Shown: positions 8,174-16,457 of the stretch, one piece after another
Numbering within the stretch: the first letter of the stretch is position 1
Layout: the number at the start of each line of letters is the position of its first letter
Source: Microtetraspora glauca
GTDB taxonomy: Bacteria > Actinomycetota > Actinomycetes > Streptomycetales > Streptomycetaceae
Assembly: GCA_000721275.1 (NCBI GenBank)
Contig: JOFO01000020.1
Location: forward strand, 44,227 to 108,226
Length of the DNA: 64,000 nucleotides
Direction: 5' to 3'
The notes under the pieces: generated by a model
Databases searched by the model: none
Seen by the model: the letters and a program-made list of their open reading frames with translations, nothing else
Told to the model about the DNA's origin: nothing
Made by a program: the position numbers and the translations under genes

Positions 8174-9427
8174 TCAGACCCCGAAAGCCGCCGGATACGC
8201 GACCGTGCCCGCCGGGACCGGAGCCGAACCGTCCAGGACCAGCGCCATCATCGCCTCGTCCGGAACCTCGAAAGCTGGCTTGATTCCATATGCGGACGCC
8301 CGTGCGAAACCGAACCGGGGGTAGTACTCCGGATGGCCCAGGACGAGCACCAGCCGCTCGCCCGCGAGCCGCGCCGCGTCGAGCGCCGCCCGGACGACGG
8401 CCTGCCCGGCGCCCGTCCGCTGGTGCTCCGGCGCCACCGAGACCGGCGCGAGCGCCGTCGCCGGCGCCCCGCCCACCCGGCAGCGGGTGATCAGCGCGTG
8501 CGCGGCGACCGAGCCGTCCGGCGCCTCGGCGACCACCGAGAGCCCGGGCAGCCAGGCGTCCGGGTCGGCGCGCAGGGCGTCGACCAGGTCGGCCTCGTCC
8601 GGGCGCCCGAAGGCCGCCGCGACGACCTCCCGGACCGCCGCCCGGTCGCCGTCCCGCTCGGCGCGGACCGGCCAGCGCGGGTCGGCCGGGCGGAGCACCA
8701 GGCCCGCGTAGCCGTAGTCGCCGCCGTGCGCGCGTCGGAGCGCGATCTCGGCCCGCGCCGCCGCCACGGCCTCCGCCATGCCGGGCACGGAGGTGTCGGC
8801 GGCGTCGGCGCGCGCCGCGAGCGGGACGTAGTACTCGTCCCAGTCGGAGTCGGGCTGGAGGAAGGTGCCGAGGACGTGGTACCCGGCCGCGACCGCCGCC
8901 GCCGAGAGCTCCGCGACCGTACGGAGCGGATAGTGCTCGTCCCAGAAGGCACGGGCCTCCGGGGCGGGCGCCCCGGTGGTCCACGCGCACTCGGTGAGGA
9001 CCAGCGTGCCGCCCGGCGCGAGCAGTCGGCGCCACTCGGCGAGCGCCCGGTCGAAGCCGATCACGAAGACCGAGCTCTCCGCCCAGACCAGGTCGAAGGA
9101 GCCGTCGGGATACGGCAGCGCGCCCATGTCGCCGCGTACGGCGCGGACGGAGCCGTCCAGGCCGCGCCCGGCGGCCGACGCGCGCAGCTCGTCGAGGAAC
9201 GGCTCGTGGGTGTCGACGGCCGTGACCTCGGCGCCCGCCTCGGCGGCCAGGAGCAGCGCGGAGCGGCCCGGGCCGCAGCCCAGGTCGAGGACCCGCGGAC
9301 GCTCCGGGAGCAGGCCGGCGAGCCCGAGGAGACGGCGGGTGGTGGCGTCGGAACCGGGGCCCTGCCGCGGCAGGCCGTGGTGCAGGGCGAAGAAGGCGTC
9401 GTGCAGGAAGGAAGCGTTGTCGGACAA
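8174..9427 (-). CDS. Class I SAM methyltransferase - GNAT acetyltransferase fusion, 417 aa
   Basis: Two enzymes in one chain. Residues about 40-215 form a class I methyltransferase: motif I VLDLGCGPGRSA, an acidic strand-2 end (VTAVDTHEP), and VRGDMGALPYPDGSFDLVWAESS. Residues about 255-417 form a GNAT domain with the acetyl-CoA loop VAPEHQRTGAGQAV and the YYPRFGF motif typical of YhbS-like acetyltransferases. Substrates are unknown. The reading frame is continuous through the join. TTG at 9427 is taken as start (AAGGG about 10 bases upstream) and is uncertain. Confidence 0.82.
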   Translation of the reverse strand: MSDNASFLHDAFFALHHGLPRQGPGSDATTRRLLGLAGLLPERPRVLDLGCGPGRSALLLAAEAGAEVTAVDTHEPFLDELRASAAGRGLDGSVRAVRGDMGALPYPDGSFDLVWAESSVFVIGFDRALAEWRRLLAPGGTLVLTECAWTTGAPAPEARAFWDEHYPLRTVAELSAAAVAAGYHVLGTFLQPDSDWDEYYVPLAARADAADTSVPGMAEAVAAARAEIALRRAHGGDYGYAGLVLRPADPRWPVRAERDGDRAAVREVVAAAFGRPDEADLVDALRADPDAWLPGLSVVAEAPDGSVAAHALITRCRVGGAPATALAPVSVAPEHQRTGAGQAVVRAALDAARLAGERLVLVLGHPEYYPRFGFARASAYGIKPAFEVPDEAMMALVLDGSAPVPAGTVAYPAAFGV

Positions 9428-9647
9428 CGTGGGAAACCCTTGGTATGAGAGGGCCCCGGCCGACGACGTGACGGACCGGTGGAAGAACCGGGATCAGGTC
9501 AGCCGGAGACCCGGGAGCTGAGGCTGGACCGGGTACGGCCGCGGGTGGCGGCCTCCATCGCGACGGTCATCAACCTCAGCTCCTCTCACGCACGTGTTCG
9601 TCCGCCGAGCCTAACAGCCGCGCCGCCCCCGGGGCACGGGCCGAAGG

Positions 9648-10589
9648 TCACAGGCACAGCTTGGCCTCGTGCGCCGCGTGCCCGGCCGGCTCCAGCTGGA
9701 AGGTGCAGTGCTCCACGTCGAAGTGGTCGCCCAGGCAGCCCTGGAGGTCGTGCAGCATCTTCTCGTGGCCCACCGAGTCCAGCGCCGCCGCGTCCACCAC
9801 CACGTGCGCGGAGAGCACCGGCATCCCGGAGGTGATGGTCCAGGCGTGCAGGTCGTGCACGTCCTCGACGCCCGGCAGGGCCAGGATGTGCGCCCGCACC
9901 TCCGCCATGTCGACGCCCTTCGGCGCCGCCTCCAGCAGCACGTCCAGGGTCTCCCGCAGCAGCTTCACCGTGCGCGGCACGATCATCAGGCCGATGACCA
10001 GGGAGGCGATCGGGTCGGCGTACTGCCAGCCGGTCAGCAGGATGATCCCGGCGGCGACGATCACCGTCACCGAGCCCAGCGCGTCGGCCAGCACCTCCAG
10101 ATAGGCGCCGCGGACGTTCAGGCTCTCCTTCTGGCCGCGCATGAGCAGCGACAGCGACACGATGTTGGCCACCAGGCCGACCACGGCGAAGGCGATGGCC
10201 AGCCCGCCCTTGGTCTCGGCCGGCTCCATGAACCGCTGGACCGCCTCGTACAGCACGTACCCGCCGACGCCGAGCAGCAGCAGACAGTTGGCGAGCGCCG
10301 CCAGGATCTCCGCCCGGGCGAAGCCGAAGGTGCGGTTCCCGGACGGCGGCCGGTTGGCGAAGTGGATCGCCAGCAGCGCCATCGCGAGCCCGATCGCGTC
10401 GGTCGCCATGTGCGCCGCGTCGGCGATCAGCGCCAGCGAGTCCGCCATGATCCCGCCGACGATCTCGATCACCATCACGGAGAGCGTGATCCCGAGCGCG
10501 ATCCGCAGCCGGCTGCGGTACGCGGCGCCCGCGGTACCGGTCGGCGGCGTCCCCCCGTGGCTGTGCCCGTGGTCGTGTCCAGCCCCCAT
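9648..10589 (-). CDS. Cation diffusion facilitator (CDF) metal exporter, 313 aa
   Basis: Inner-membrane proton/divalent-metal antiporter of the CzcD/ZitB type, expected to export zinc, cadmium or cobalt. The His-rich N-terminus (GHDHGHSHGG) is a metal-sensing tail. TM2 carries ADAAHMATD and TM5 carries ADALGSVTV, supplying the Asp/His metal site; six hydrophobic segments are visible, followed by the soluble C-terminal dimerisation domain (VEDVHDLHAWTITSG). ATG 10589 follows GGGAGG at 8-9 bases. The upstream region is shared with the divergent CDP-alcohol cluster. Confidence 0.93.
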   Translation of the reverse strand: MGAGHDHGHSHGGTPPTGTAGAAYRSRLRIALGITLSVMVIEIVGGIMADSLALIADAAHMATDAIGLAMALLAIHFANRPPSGNRTFGFARAEILAALANCLLLLGVGGYVLYEAVQRFMEPAETKGGLAIAFAVVGLVANIVSLSLLMRGQKESLNVRGAYLEVLADALGSVTVIVAAGIILLTGWQYADPIASLVIGLMIVPRTVKLLRETLDVLLEAAPKGVDMAEVRAHILALPGVEDVHDLHAWTITSGMPVLSAHVVVDAAALDSVGHEKMLHDLQGCLGDHFDVEHCTFQLEPAGHAAHEAKLCL

Positions 10590-11006
10590 GAGATGGCCTC
10601 CCAGTCGTGTTGCGTCGGTGCCCCGAGACGTCAGTGAACTACGGGTGGGGGGTATGTGCAACACGGTACTGAACACCGTTGTCATTGCTCTGACCTGCGA
10701 CGATGCGCATTCGGCCGACAATCGTGCGATCACCTGCCGGAATGCCGCCGACGACCGCGCCGGGCACGGTTTGGAGGGCGGGCCGCCGATCACGGATGAT
10801 GATCGCGCGGTGCGCTGCGCATCCCGGCGGCGCGGGGCGGGCCGGCGGGAGTCCGGCGTGCGAAACCTCGGTGAACTCGCGCTCCGTCCATCCGATAGCC
10901 TCTGCCGACGTGCCGCCGCCCGGCGCCCGGGGCCCGGAGCGCACCGTCGCGCCCGGGGCCGTCAGGCCCCCGCCGGCCCCCTGCCCGTCCCAAGGAGTGA
11001 GTTCGT
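10590..11006. other. Divergent intergenic region, no gene seen
   Basis: 417 bases between the CDF gene and the CDP-alcohol cluster. It is less GC-biased around 10660-10740 and contains an imperfect inverted repeat near 10661-10683 (CAACACGGT / ACACCGTTG) that could be a metal-regulator operator for the exporter; this is weak. No supported ORF or RNA gene. Confidence 0.5.
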
Positions 11007-12821
11007 CTGTCGACCGCCATCCTCACCGGCCCGCCGGCACCCGGATCCTCGCTCGACGCTGATCTGCGGTCGCTCGGCTTCGACGTCCGCCGGGCCGCCG
11101 GCCCCGACGAGACGCGTACCCTCCTGGCCGCCGTCCCCGCCGGGGAGCGGGTCGCCCTGGTCGACCCCCGCTTCGTCGGGCACCTGCACGCCCTGCGCCT
11201 CGCGCTGACCGACCCCCGCTTCCCGGCCGCCGCCGTGCCCGGCGCGCTCACCGCGCAGCCCGAGGCCCGCCCGGCGCTCGCCCGCGCGCTCGCCGCCGCC
11301 CCGGCGCTCACCGCCCCGGCCGCCGCCGCGGCGGAACCGGACCTCACCGGGACCGTCGCCGACGCCCTCGACGCCGACGGCGTCGCCGTGCACCGGCCCG
11401 CCCTCGGCACCCTCGTCGCCACCGTCCCGGCCGACGACGACGCCCGCCGCGAGGCCCGCGCCGCCGTCGACGCCGTCGACGACGAGGCCGTCCGCCTGCG
11501 CTCCGCCGTGAAGGCCCACGACGGCTTCTTCACCACCTTCTTCATCAGCCCGTACTCGCGGTACATCGCCCGCTGGTGCGCCCGCCGCGGCCTCACCCCC
11601 AACCAGGTCACCACCGCCTCGCTGCTCACCGCCCTGATCGCGGCCGGCTGCGCGGCCACCGGCGAGCGCGGCGGCTACGTCGCCGCCGGCGTCCTGCTGC
11701 TCGTCTCCTTCGTCCTGGACTGCACCGACGGGCAGCTCGCCCGCTACGCGCTCAAGTACTCGACGATGGGCGCCTGGCTCGACGCCACCTTCGACCGGGC
11801 CAAGGAGTACGCGTTCTACGCCGGCCTCGCCCTCGGCGCGGCCCGGAACGGCGACGACGTCTGGACCCTCGCGCTCGCCGCCATGGTCCTCATGACCTGC
11901 CGGCACGTCGTGGACTTCTCCTTCAACGAGTCCAACGTCGAGGACACCGCCGCCCCCGGCTCCACCGCGAGGACCAGCCTGGCCCTCTCCAGCCGGCTCG
12001 ACAGCGTCGGCTGGACCGTCTGGGCCCGGCGCATGATCATCCTGCCGATCGGCGAGCGCTGGGCGATGATCGCCGTCCTCACCGCCGCGACCACCCCCCG
12101 GATCGTCTTCTGGGCGCTGATCGCCGGCTGCGCCTTCGCCGCCTGCTACACCACCGCCGGCCGGCTGCTCCGCTCGGTGAAGCGCCGGGGCGCCCGCTCC
12201 GACCGGGCCGCCGCGGCCCTCGCCGCCCTCGCGGACTCCGGTCCGCTCGCGCTCCTGGCCGGCCGGATCACCCGCCGCCTCCCCGTGCCCGCCCCGGCCG
12301 CGGCCCTCCTCGGCGCCGCCCTCGTGCTCGCCGTCGCGGCCACCGCCCCGGTCGGCGGCTGGGCCGCCGTCGCCGCCGCCGGCGGCTACGCGCTGCTGTC
12401 CGGCCGCGCCGTCGCCCGCCCCCTCAAGGGCCCCCTCGACTGGTTCGTCCCGCCGCTCCTGCGCGCCGCCGAGTACGGCACGGTCCTGGTGCTCGCCGCC
12501 CGGTCGGACGTCCCGCAGGCCGTCCCCGCCGCATTCGGCCTGGTCGCGGCGGTCGCCTACCATCACTACGACACGGTGTACCGCATCCGCGGCGGCACCG
12601 GCGCGCCGCCCGCCTGGCTGGTGCGCCTCACCGGCGGACACGAGGGGCGGACGCTCCTGGTGACCGTCCTCGCCGCGCTCCTCGTGGACCGCGGCGACGA
12701 CTTCACCCTGGCGCTGACCGCCCTCGCGGGCGCGCTCGCGCTCGTGGTGCTCGTGGAGTCCATCCGCTTCTGGGTCTCCTCCGGAGCACCCGCCGTTCAC
12801 GACGAAGGAGAAACAGCATGA
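11007..12821 (+). CDS. DUF5941-type protein with CDP-alcohol phosphatidyltransferase domain, 604 aa (CTG start)
   Basis: Bifunctional-looking membrane enzyme. Residues 1-150 are a soluble domain without recognisable catalytic motif. The CDP-alcohol phosphotransferase motif is complete at residues 238-263: DCTDGQLAR, Gly255, Asp259, Asp263. About eight membrane segments follow. It should move a phospho-alcohol from a CDP carrier to an alcohol acceptor. The first in-frame GTG is at 11235, but coding similarity of the protein extends upstream, and a TGA at 10998 leaves CTG 11007 as the best start, with AAGGAG nine bases before it. The stop overlaps the next gene as ATGA, so the two are translationally coupled. 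Confidence 0.85.
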   Translation: MSTAILTGPPAPGSSLDADLRSLGFDVRRAAGPDETRTLLAAVPAGERVALVDPRFVGHLHALRLALTDPRFPAAAVPGALTAQPEARPALARALAAAPALTAPAAAAAEPDLTGTVADALDADGVAVHRPALGTLVATVPADDDARREARAAVDAVDDEAVRLRSAVKAHDGFFTTFFISPYSRYIARWCARRGLTPNQVTTASLLTALIAAGCAATGERGGYVAAGVLLLVSFVLDCTDGQLARYALKYSTMGAWLDATFDRAKEYAFYAGLALGAARNGDDVWTLALAAMVLMTCRHVVDFSFNESNVEDTAAPGSTARTSLALSSRLDSVGWTVWARRMIILPIGERWAMIAVLTAATTPRIVFWALIAGCAFAACYTTAGRLLRSVKRRGARSDRAAAALAALADSGPLALLAGRITRRLPVPAPAAALLGAALVLAVAATAPVGGWAAVAAAGGYALLSGRAVARPLKGPLDWFVPPLLRAAEYGTVLVLAARSDVPQAVPAAFGLVAAVAYHHYDTVYRIRGGTGAPPAWLVRLTGGHEGRTLLVTVLAALLVDRGDDFTLALTALAGALALVVLVESIRFWVSSGAPAVHDEGETA

Positions 12822-13555
12822 TCGGCCTCGTACTGGCAGCCGGTGCCGGACGGCGACTGCGTCCCTACACCGACACCCTCCCGAAGGCCCTCGTGCCCGT
12901 GGACGGTGACACCACCGTCCTCGACCTCACGCTGAAGAACTTCGCCGAGATCGGCCTCACCGAGGTCGCGATCGTCGTCGGCTACCGCAAGGAGGCCGTC
13001 TACGCGCGCAAGGAGGCCCTGGAGGCGAAGTACGGCCTCACCCTCACCCTCATCGACAACGACAAGGCCGAGGAGTGGAACAACGCCTACTCCCTGTGGT
13101 GCGCCCGTGAGGTCCTCAAGCGCGGGGTGATCCTCGCCAACGGCGACACCGTCCACCCGGTCTCCGTCGAGAAGACGCTGCTCGCCGCCCGCGGCAAGGG
13201 CCAGAAGATCATCCTCGCCCTCGACACGGTGAAGAAGCTCGCCGACGAGGAGATGAAGGTCGTCACCGCCGAGGGCGAGGGCGTCCGGAAGATCACGAAG
13301 CTGATGGACCCGGCCGACGCGACCGGCGAGTACATCGGCGTCACCCTCATCGAGGCCGAGGCCGCCGAGGCGCTGGCCGACGCCCTGAAGGCCACCTTCG
13401 AGCGCGACCCCGACCTGTACTACGAGGACGGCTACCAGGAGCTCGTCAACCGCGGCTTCACCGTCGACGTCGAGCCGATCGGCGAGGTCTCCTGGGTCGA
13501 GATCGACAACCACGACGACCTCGCCAAGGGCCGGGAGATCGCGTGCCGGTACTGA
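12818..13555 (+). CDS. Sugar/alditol-phosphate nucleotidyltransferase (NTP transferase), 245 aa
   Basis: Cytosolic nucleotidyltransferase that should charge a phosphorylated alcohol with CTP or another NTP. The N-terminus has the signature LAAGAGRRLRPYTDTLPKAL, with the glycine-rich loop, Arg and Lys of the family; ANGDTVHP is the metal-binding Asp segment. It resembles phosphocholine and inositol-1-phosphate cytidylyltransferases more than glucose-1-phosphate enzymes. Sitting between two CDP-alcohol transferases makes cytidylyltransferase the likeliest activity (inference). GAAGGAG precedes the ATG; start and stop overlap neighbours by 4 and 13 bp. Confidence 0.88.
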   Translation: MIGLVLAAGAGRRLRPYTDTLPKALVPVDGDTTVLDLTLKNFAEIGLTEVAIVVGYRKEAVYARKEALEAKYGLTLTLIDNDKAEEWNNAYSLWCAREVLKRGVILANGDTVHPVSVEKTLLAARGKGQKIILALDTVKKLADEEMKVVTAEGEGVRKITKLMDPADATGEYIGVTLIEAEAAEALADALKATFERDPDLYYEDGYQELVNRGFTVDVEPIGEVSWVEIDNHDDLAKGREIACRY

Positions 13556-14604
13556 CCCGACTGATCCCGTCGCCGGTCGTCGTCGACATCCGCAGGGGAG
13601 CGCTGGACGACCTGTCCGCGCTCCTCGCGGACCAGCGGATCTCCAGCAACGGCAAGATCGCCGTCGCCATCAGCGGCGGCTCCGGGCTCAAGCTCCGCGA
13701 CCAGTTCGCACCCGAGCTGCCCGGCGCCGACTGGTACACGGTCTCCGGCGGCACCATCGACGAGGCCGTCAAGCTCGCCGACGCCATGCGCGGCAAGCGG
13801 TACGACGCCGTGGTCGCCCTCGGCGGCGGCAAGATCATCGACGTGACGAAGTACGCGGCGGCCCGGGTCGGGCTGCCGCTGGTCGCCATAGCGACCAACC
13901 TCTCGCACGACGGCATCTGCTCGCCGATCTCCACCCTGGACAACGACAACGGCCGCGGCTCCTACGGCGTCCCGACCCCGATCGCGCTGGTCATCGACCT
14001 CGACGTGATCCGGGACGCCCCGATCCGCTTCATCCGCTCCGGCATCGGCGACGCGGTCTCCAACATCTCCGCCCTCGCGGACTGGGAGCTGTCCCACCGC
14101 GAGACCGGCGAGAAGATCGACGGCCTGGCCGCCGCCATGGCCCGCAGCGCCGGCGAGGCCGTGCTCCGGCACCCGGGCGGCGTCGGCGACGACGACTTCC
14201 TGGTGACCCTCTCCGAGGGCCTGGTGATGTCCGGCATCGCGATGTCGATCAGCGGCGACAGCCGCCCCTCCTCGGGCGCCTGCCACGAGATCAGCCACGC
14301 CTTCGACCTGCTCTTCCCCGCCCGCGCGGCCAGCCACGGCGAGCAGTGCGGCCTGGGCGCGGCCTTCGCGATGCACCTGCGCGGGGCCCGCGAGGAGTCC
14401 GGCGTGATCGTGGAGACCCTGCGCCGGCACGGCCTGCCCGTGACGCCGGAGGAGATGGGCTTCACCGTCGACGAGTTCGTGCGCGCGGTGGAGTTCGCCC
14501 CGCAGACCCGGCCGGGCCGGTTCACCATCCTGGAACACCTCGACCTGTCCGACGACGAGATCAGGGACGCGTACGCCGACTATGCCAAAGCCATCGGTAG
14601 CTGA
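13543..14604 (+). CDS. Glycerol-1-phosphate dehydrogenase-like (EgsA/AraM) enzyme, 353 aa
   Basis: Iron-containing alcohol dehydrogenase/dehydroquinate synthase superfamily, closest by eye to EgsA/AraM, which reduce dihydroxyacetone phosphate to sn-glycerol-1-phosphate. Evidence: NAD-binding GGGKIIDVTK, the LSHDGICSP segment, the family-typical SGIGDAVSNISA, and metal ligands in CHEISHAFD and SHGEQCG. In bacteria this enantiomer of glycerol phosphate is unusual. GTG start overlaps the preceding gene by 13 bp with GGGAG upstream. A different polyol phosphate substrate is possible. Confidence 0.85.
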   Translation: MPVLTRLIPSPVVVDIRRGALDDLSALLADQRISSNGKIAVAISGGSGLKLRDQFAPELPGADWYTVSGGTIDEAVKLADAMRGKRYDAVVALGGGKIIDVTKYAAARVGLPLVAIATNLSHDGICSPISTLDNDNGRGSYGVPTPIALVIDLDVIRDAPIRFIRSGIGDAVSNISALADWELSHRETGEKIDGLAAAMARSAGEAVLRHPGGVGDDDFLVTLSEGLVMSGIAMSISGDSRPSSGACHEISHAFDLLFPARAASHGEQCGLGAAFAMHLRGAREESGVIVETLRRHGLPVTPEEMGFTVDEFVRAVEFAPQTRPGRFTILEHLDLSDDEIRDAYADYAKAIGS

Positions 14605-15361
14605 GCTCCGCCCGGTCGTCCACCCGCCGGGTGTGAAGGACCGGCGGAGCGGCGAGCACTGGGGCGGCCGCCTCTACATGCGGGAGATCTCGCTGCGGAT
14701 CACCCGCCAGCTGGCGAACACCCGGGTCACCCCGAACCAGCTGACGTACCTGATGACCCTGGCCGGCGTCCTCGCCGCCCCGGCGCTGCTGGTGCCGGGC
14801 GTGGCGGGCGCCGTGCTCGGCGTCGTCGCGGTCCAGCTGTACCTGCTGCTCGACTGCGTCGACGGCGAGCTGGCCCGCTGGAAGAAGCAGTACTCGCTGG
14901 CCGGCGTCTACCTGGACCGGGTCGGCGCCTACCTGTGCGACGCGGCCGTGCTCGTCGGCTTCGGCCTGCGCGCCGCCGACCTGTGGGGCGAGGGCCGGAT
15001 CGACTGGCTGTGGGCCTTCCTCGGCACCCTGGCCGCGCTCGGCGCCATCCTGATCAAGGCCGAGACCGACCTGGTGGGCGTCGCCCGCCACCAGAACGGC
15101 ATGCCCCCGGTCAAGGAGGCGGCTTCGGAGCCGCGCTCCTCCGGCATGGCCCTGGCCCGCCGGGCCGCCGCCGCCCTCAAGTTCCACCGGCTGATCCTCG
15201 GGATCGAGGCGTCGCTGCTGATCCTGGTGCTGGCCGTGGCCGACCAGATGCGCGGCGACCTCTTCTTCTCCCGGCTCGGCGTCGCCGTCCTCGCCGGCAT
15301 CGCCCTGCTCCAGACGCTGCTGCACCTCGTCTCGGTGCTCGCGTCCAGCAGACTGAAGTAG
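14582..15361 (+). CDS. CDP-alcohol phosphatidyltransferase family protein, 259 aa
   Basis: Second membrane phosphotransferase of the cluster. The motif begins correctly, DCVDGELAR (Asp91, Asp94), then Gly108 and Asp112, but the fourth Asp of D(x)2DG(x)2AR(x)8G(x)3D(x)3D is Ala116 (LDRVGAY). That Asp is regarded as the catalytic base in the family, so this member may use another residue or be non-catalytic. About five to six membrane segments. ATG at 14582 overlaps the dehydrogenase gene by 23 bp. The product may attach a polyol phosphate to lipid or extend a chain. Confidence 0.88.
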   Translation: MPKPSVAELRPVVHPPGVKDRRSGEHWGGRLYMREISLRITRQLANTRVTPNQLTYLMTLAGVLAAPALLVPGVAGAVLGVVAVQLYLLLDCVDGELARWKKQYSLAGVYLDRVGAYLCDAAVLVGFGLRAADLWGEGRIDWLWAFLGTLAALGAILIKAETDLVGVARHQNGMPPVKEAASEPRSSGMALARRAAAALKFHRLILGIEASLLILVLAVADQMRGDLFFSRLGVAVLAGIALLQTLLHLVSVLASSRLK

Positions 15362-15377
15362 CGGGCCCCGGCCCGCC

Positions 15378-15412
15378 GCCCGCCGGGAAGATCGCCCGGC
15401 GTCCCGGCGGGC
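15378..15412 (+). terminator. Possible hairpin/attenuator after the second CDP-alcohol transferase
   Basis: A perfect 10-bp GC stem (15378-15387 with 15403-15412) around a 15-base loop, just after the stop at 15361. It may terminate or partly attenuate transcription before the ABC exporter genes. No T-tract. Confidence 0.4.
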
Positions 15413-15524
15413 CGCCCGGATGGCGTACGGTGTGGCGGCGGACCCGGTGCCGGGGGCCGCCCACCGGTCAGCTGACATCGCGGCACCCCCTCGTGCCGCC
15501 ATCGTGAACACGAAAGTTTCGACT

Positions 15525-16457
15525 GTGAGTGACATTCACCAGGGCGGGGCGGTCGCGACCAGCGCGCCTCCCGCCTCCGTCGACGCGGGCCTGTCCCCGG
15601 GCGACCTCGCCGCGAAGTACGGCCTCTCGGTCAGCGGAGCCCGGCCCGGACTGTTCGAGTACGTCCGGCAGCTGTGGAGCCATCGCCACTTCATCCTGGC
15701 CTTCTCCTCGGCGAAGCTCACCGCCCAGTACAGCCAGGCCAAGCTCGGCCAGGTCTGGCAGGTGGCGACGCCGCTGCTCAACGCCCTGATCTACTACCTG
15801 ATCTTCGGGCTCATCCTGGGCGCCGGAAAGGGCATGGAGAAGGACGTCTACATCCCCTTCCTGGTCACCGGCATCTTCGTGTTCACCTTCACGCAGAGCT
15901 CCGTGATGGCCGGCGTACGGGCGATCTCCGGCAACCTCGGACTGGTGCGGGCGCTGCACTTCCCGCGCGCCAGCCTCCCCGTCAGCTTCTCGATCCAGCA
16001 GCTCCAGCAGCTGCTCTTCTCGATGGTCGTGCTCGTCGCGATCGTCATGGTCTCCGGCAGCTACCCGTCGGCGAGCTGGCTCCTGGTGATCCCGGCGCTG
16101 CTGCTGCAGTTCGTGTTCAACACGGGCCTCGCGCTGATCATGGCCCGGGCCGGCGCCAAGACGCCCGACCTCGCGCAGCTGATGCCCTTCGTCATGCGGA
16201 CCTGGCTGTACGCCTCCGGCGTCATGTTCTCGATCCCCGTGATGCTCCAGGACAAGCCGCAGTGGATCGCGGACATCCTCATGTACAACCCGGCGGCGGT
16301 CTACATGGACCTGATCCGCTTCGCCCTGATCGACGGCTACGGCTCCGAGAACCTGCCCGACCACGTGTGGGCCACCGGCCTCGGCTGGGCGCTGCTCTTC
16401 GGGATCGGCGGCTTCGTCTACTTCTGGAAGGCCGAGGAGAGGTACGGCCGTGGCTGA
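15525..16457 (+). CDS. ABC-2 type polysaccharide/teichoic acid exporter permease (TagG-like)
   Basis: Membrane half of an exporter that carries lipid-linked polymers or glycans across the membrane. About six hydrophobic segments fill residues 60-305; the N-terminal amphipathic part (YVRQLWSHRHFI) and AQYSQAKLGQVWQ are typical of TagG/Wzm permeases, as is GLVRALHFPRA. GTG 15525 gives the family-like N-terminus MSDIHQGG; the frame is open upstream and GTG 15504 is an alternative. Coupled to the ATPase gene by an 8-bp overlap, so the two form one transporter. The cargo is probably the product of the preceding four enzymes. Confidence 0.88.
   Translation: MSDIHQGGAVATSAPPASVDAGLSPGDLAAKYGLSVSGARPGLFEYVRQLWSHRHFILAFSSAKLTAQYSQAKLGQVWQVATPLLNALIYYLIFGLILGAGKGMEKDVYIPFLVTGIFVFTFTQSSVMAGVRAISGNLGLVRALHFPRASLPVSFSIQQLQQLLFSMVVLVAIVMVSGSYPSASWLLVIPALLLQFVFNTGLALIMARAGAKTPDLAQLMPFVMRTWLYASGVMFSIPVMLQDKPQWIADILMYNPAAVYMDLIRFALIDGYGSENLPDHVWATGLGWALLFGIGGFVYFWKAEERYGRG

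Noticed and set aside
9499..9570. 23-residue minus-strand leader ORF with GAGGAG upstream of the methyltransferase fusion
   Set aside because: Good ribosome site, but no coupling, no tell-tale residues of a known attenuator and only one genome to look at.
10962..12800. 612-residue minus-strand open frame opposite the CDP-alcohol transferase
   Set aside because: Gly/Glu-rich shadow of the coding strand without motif or ribosome site.
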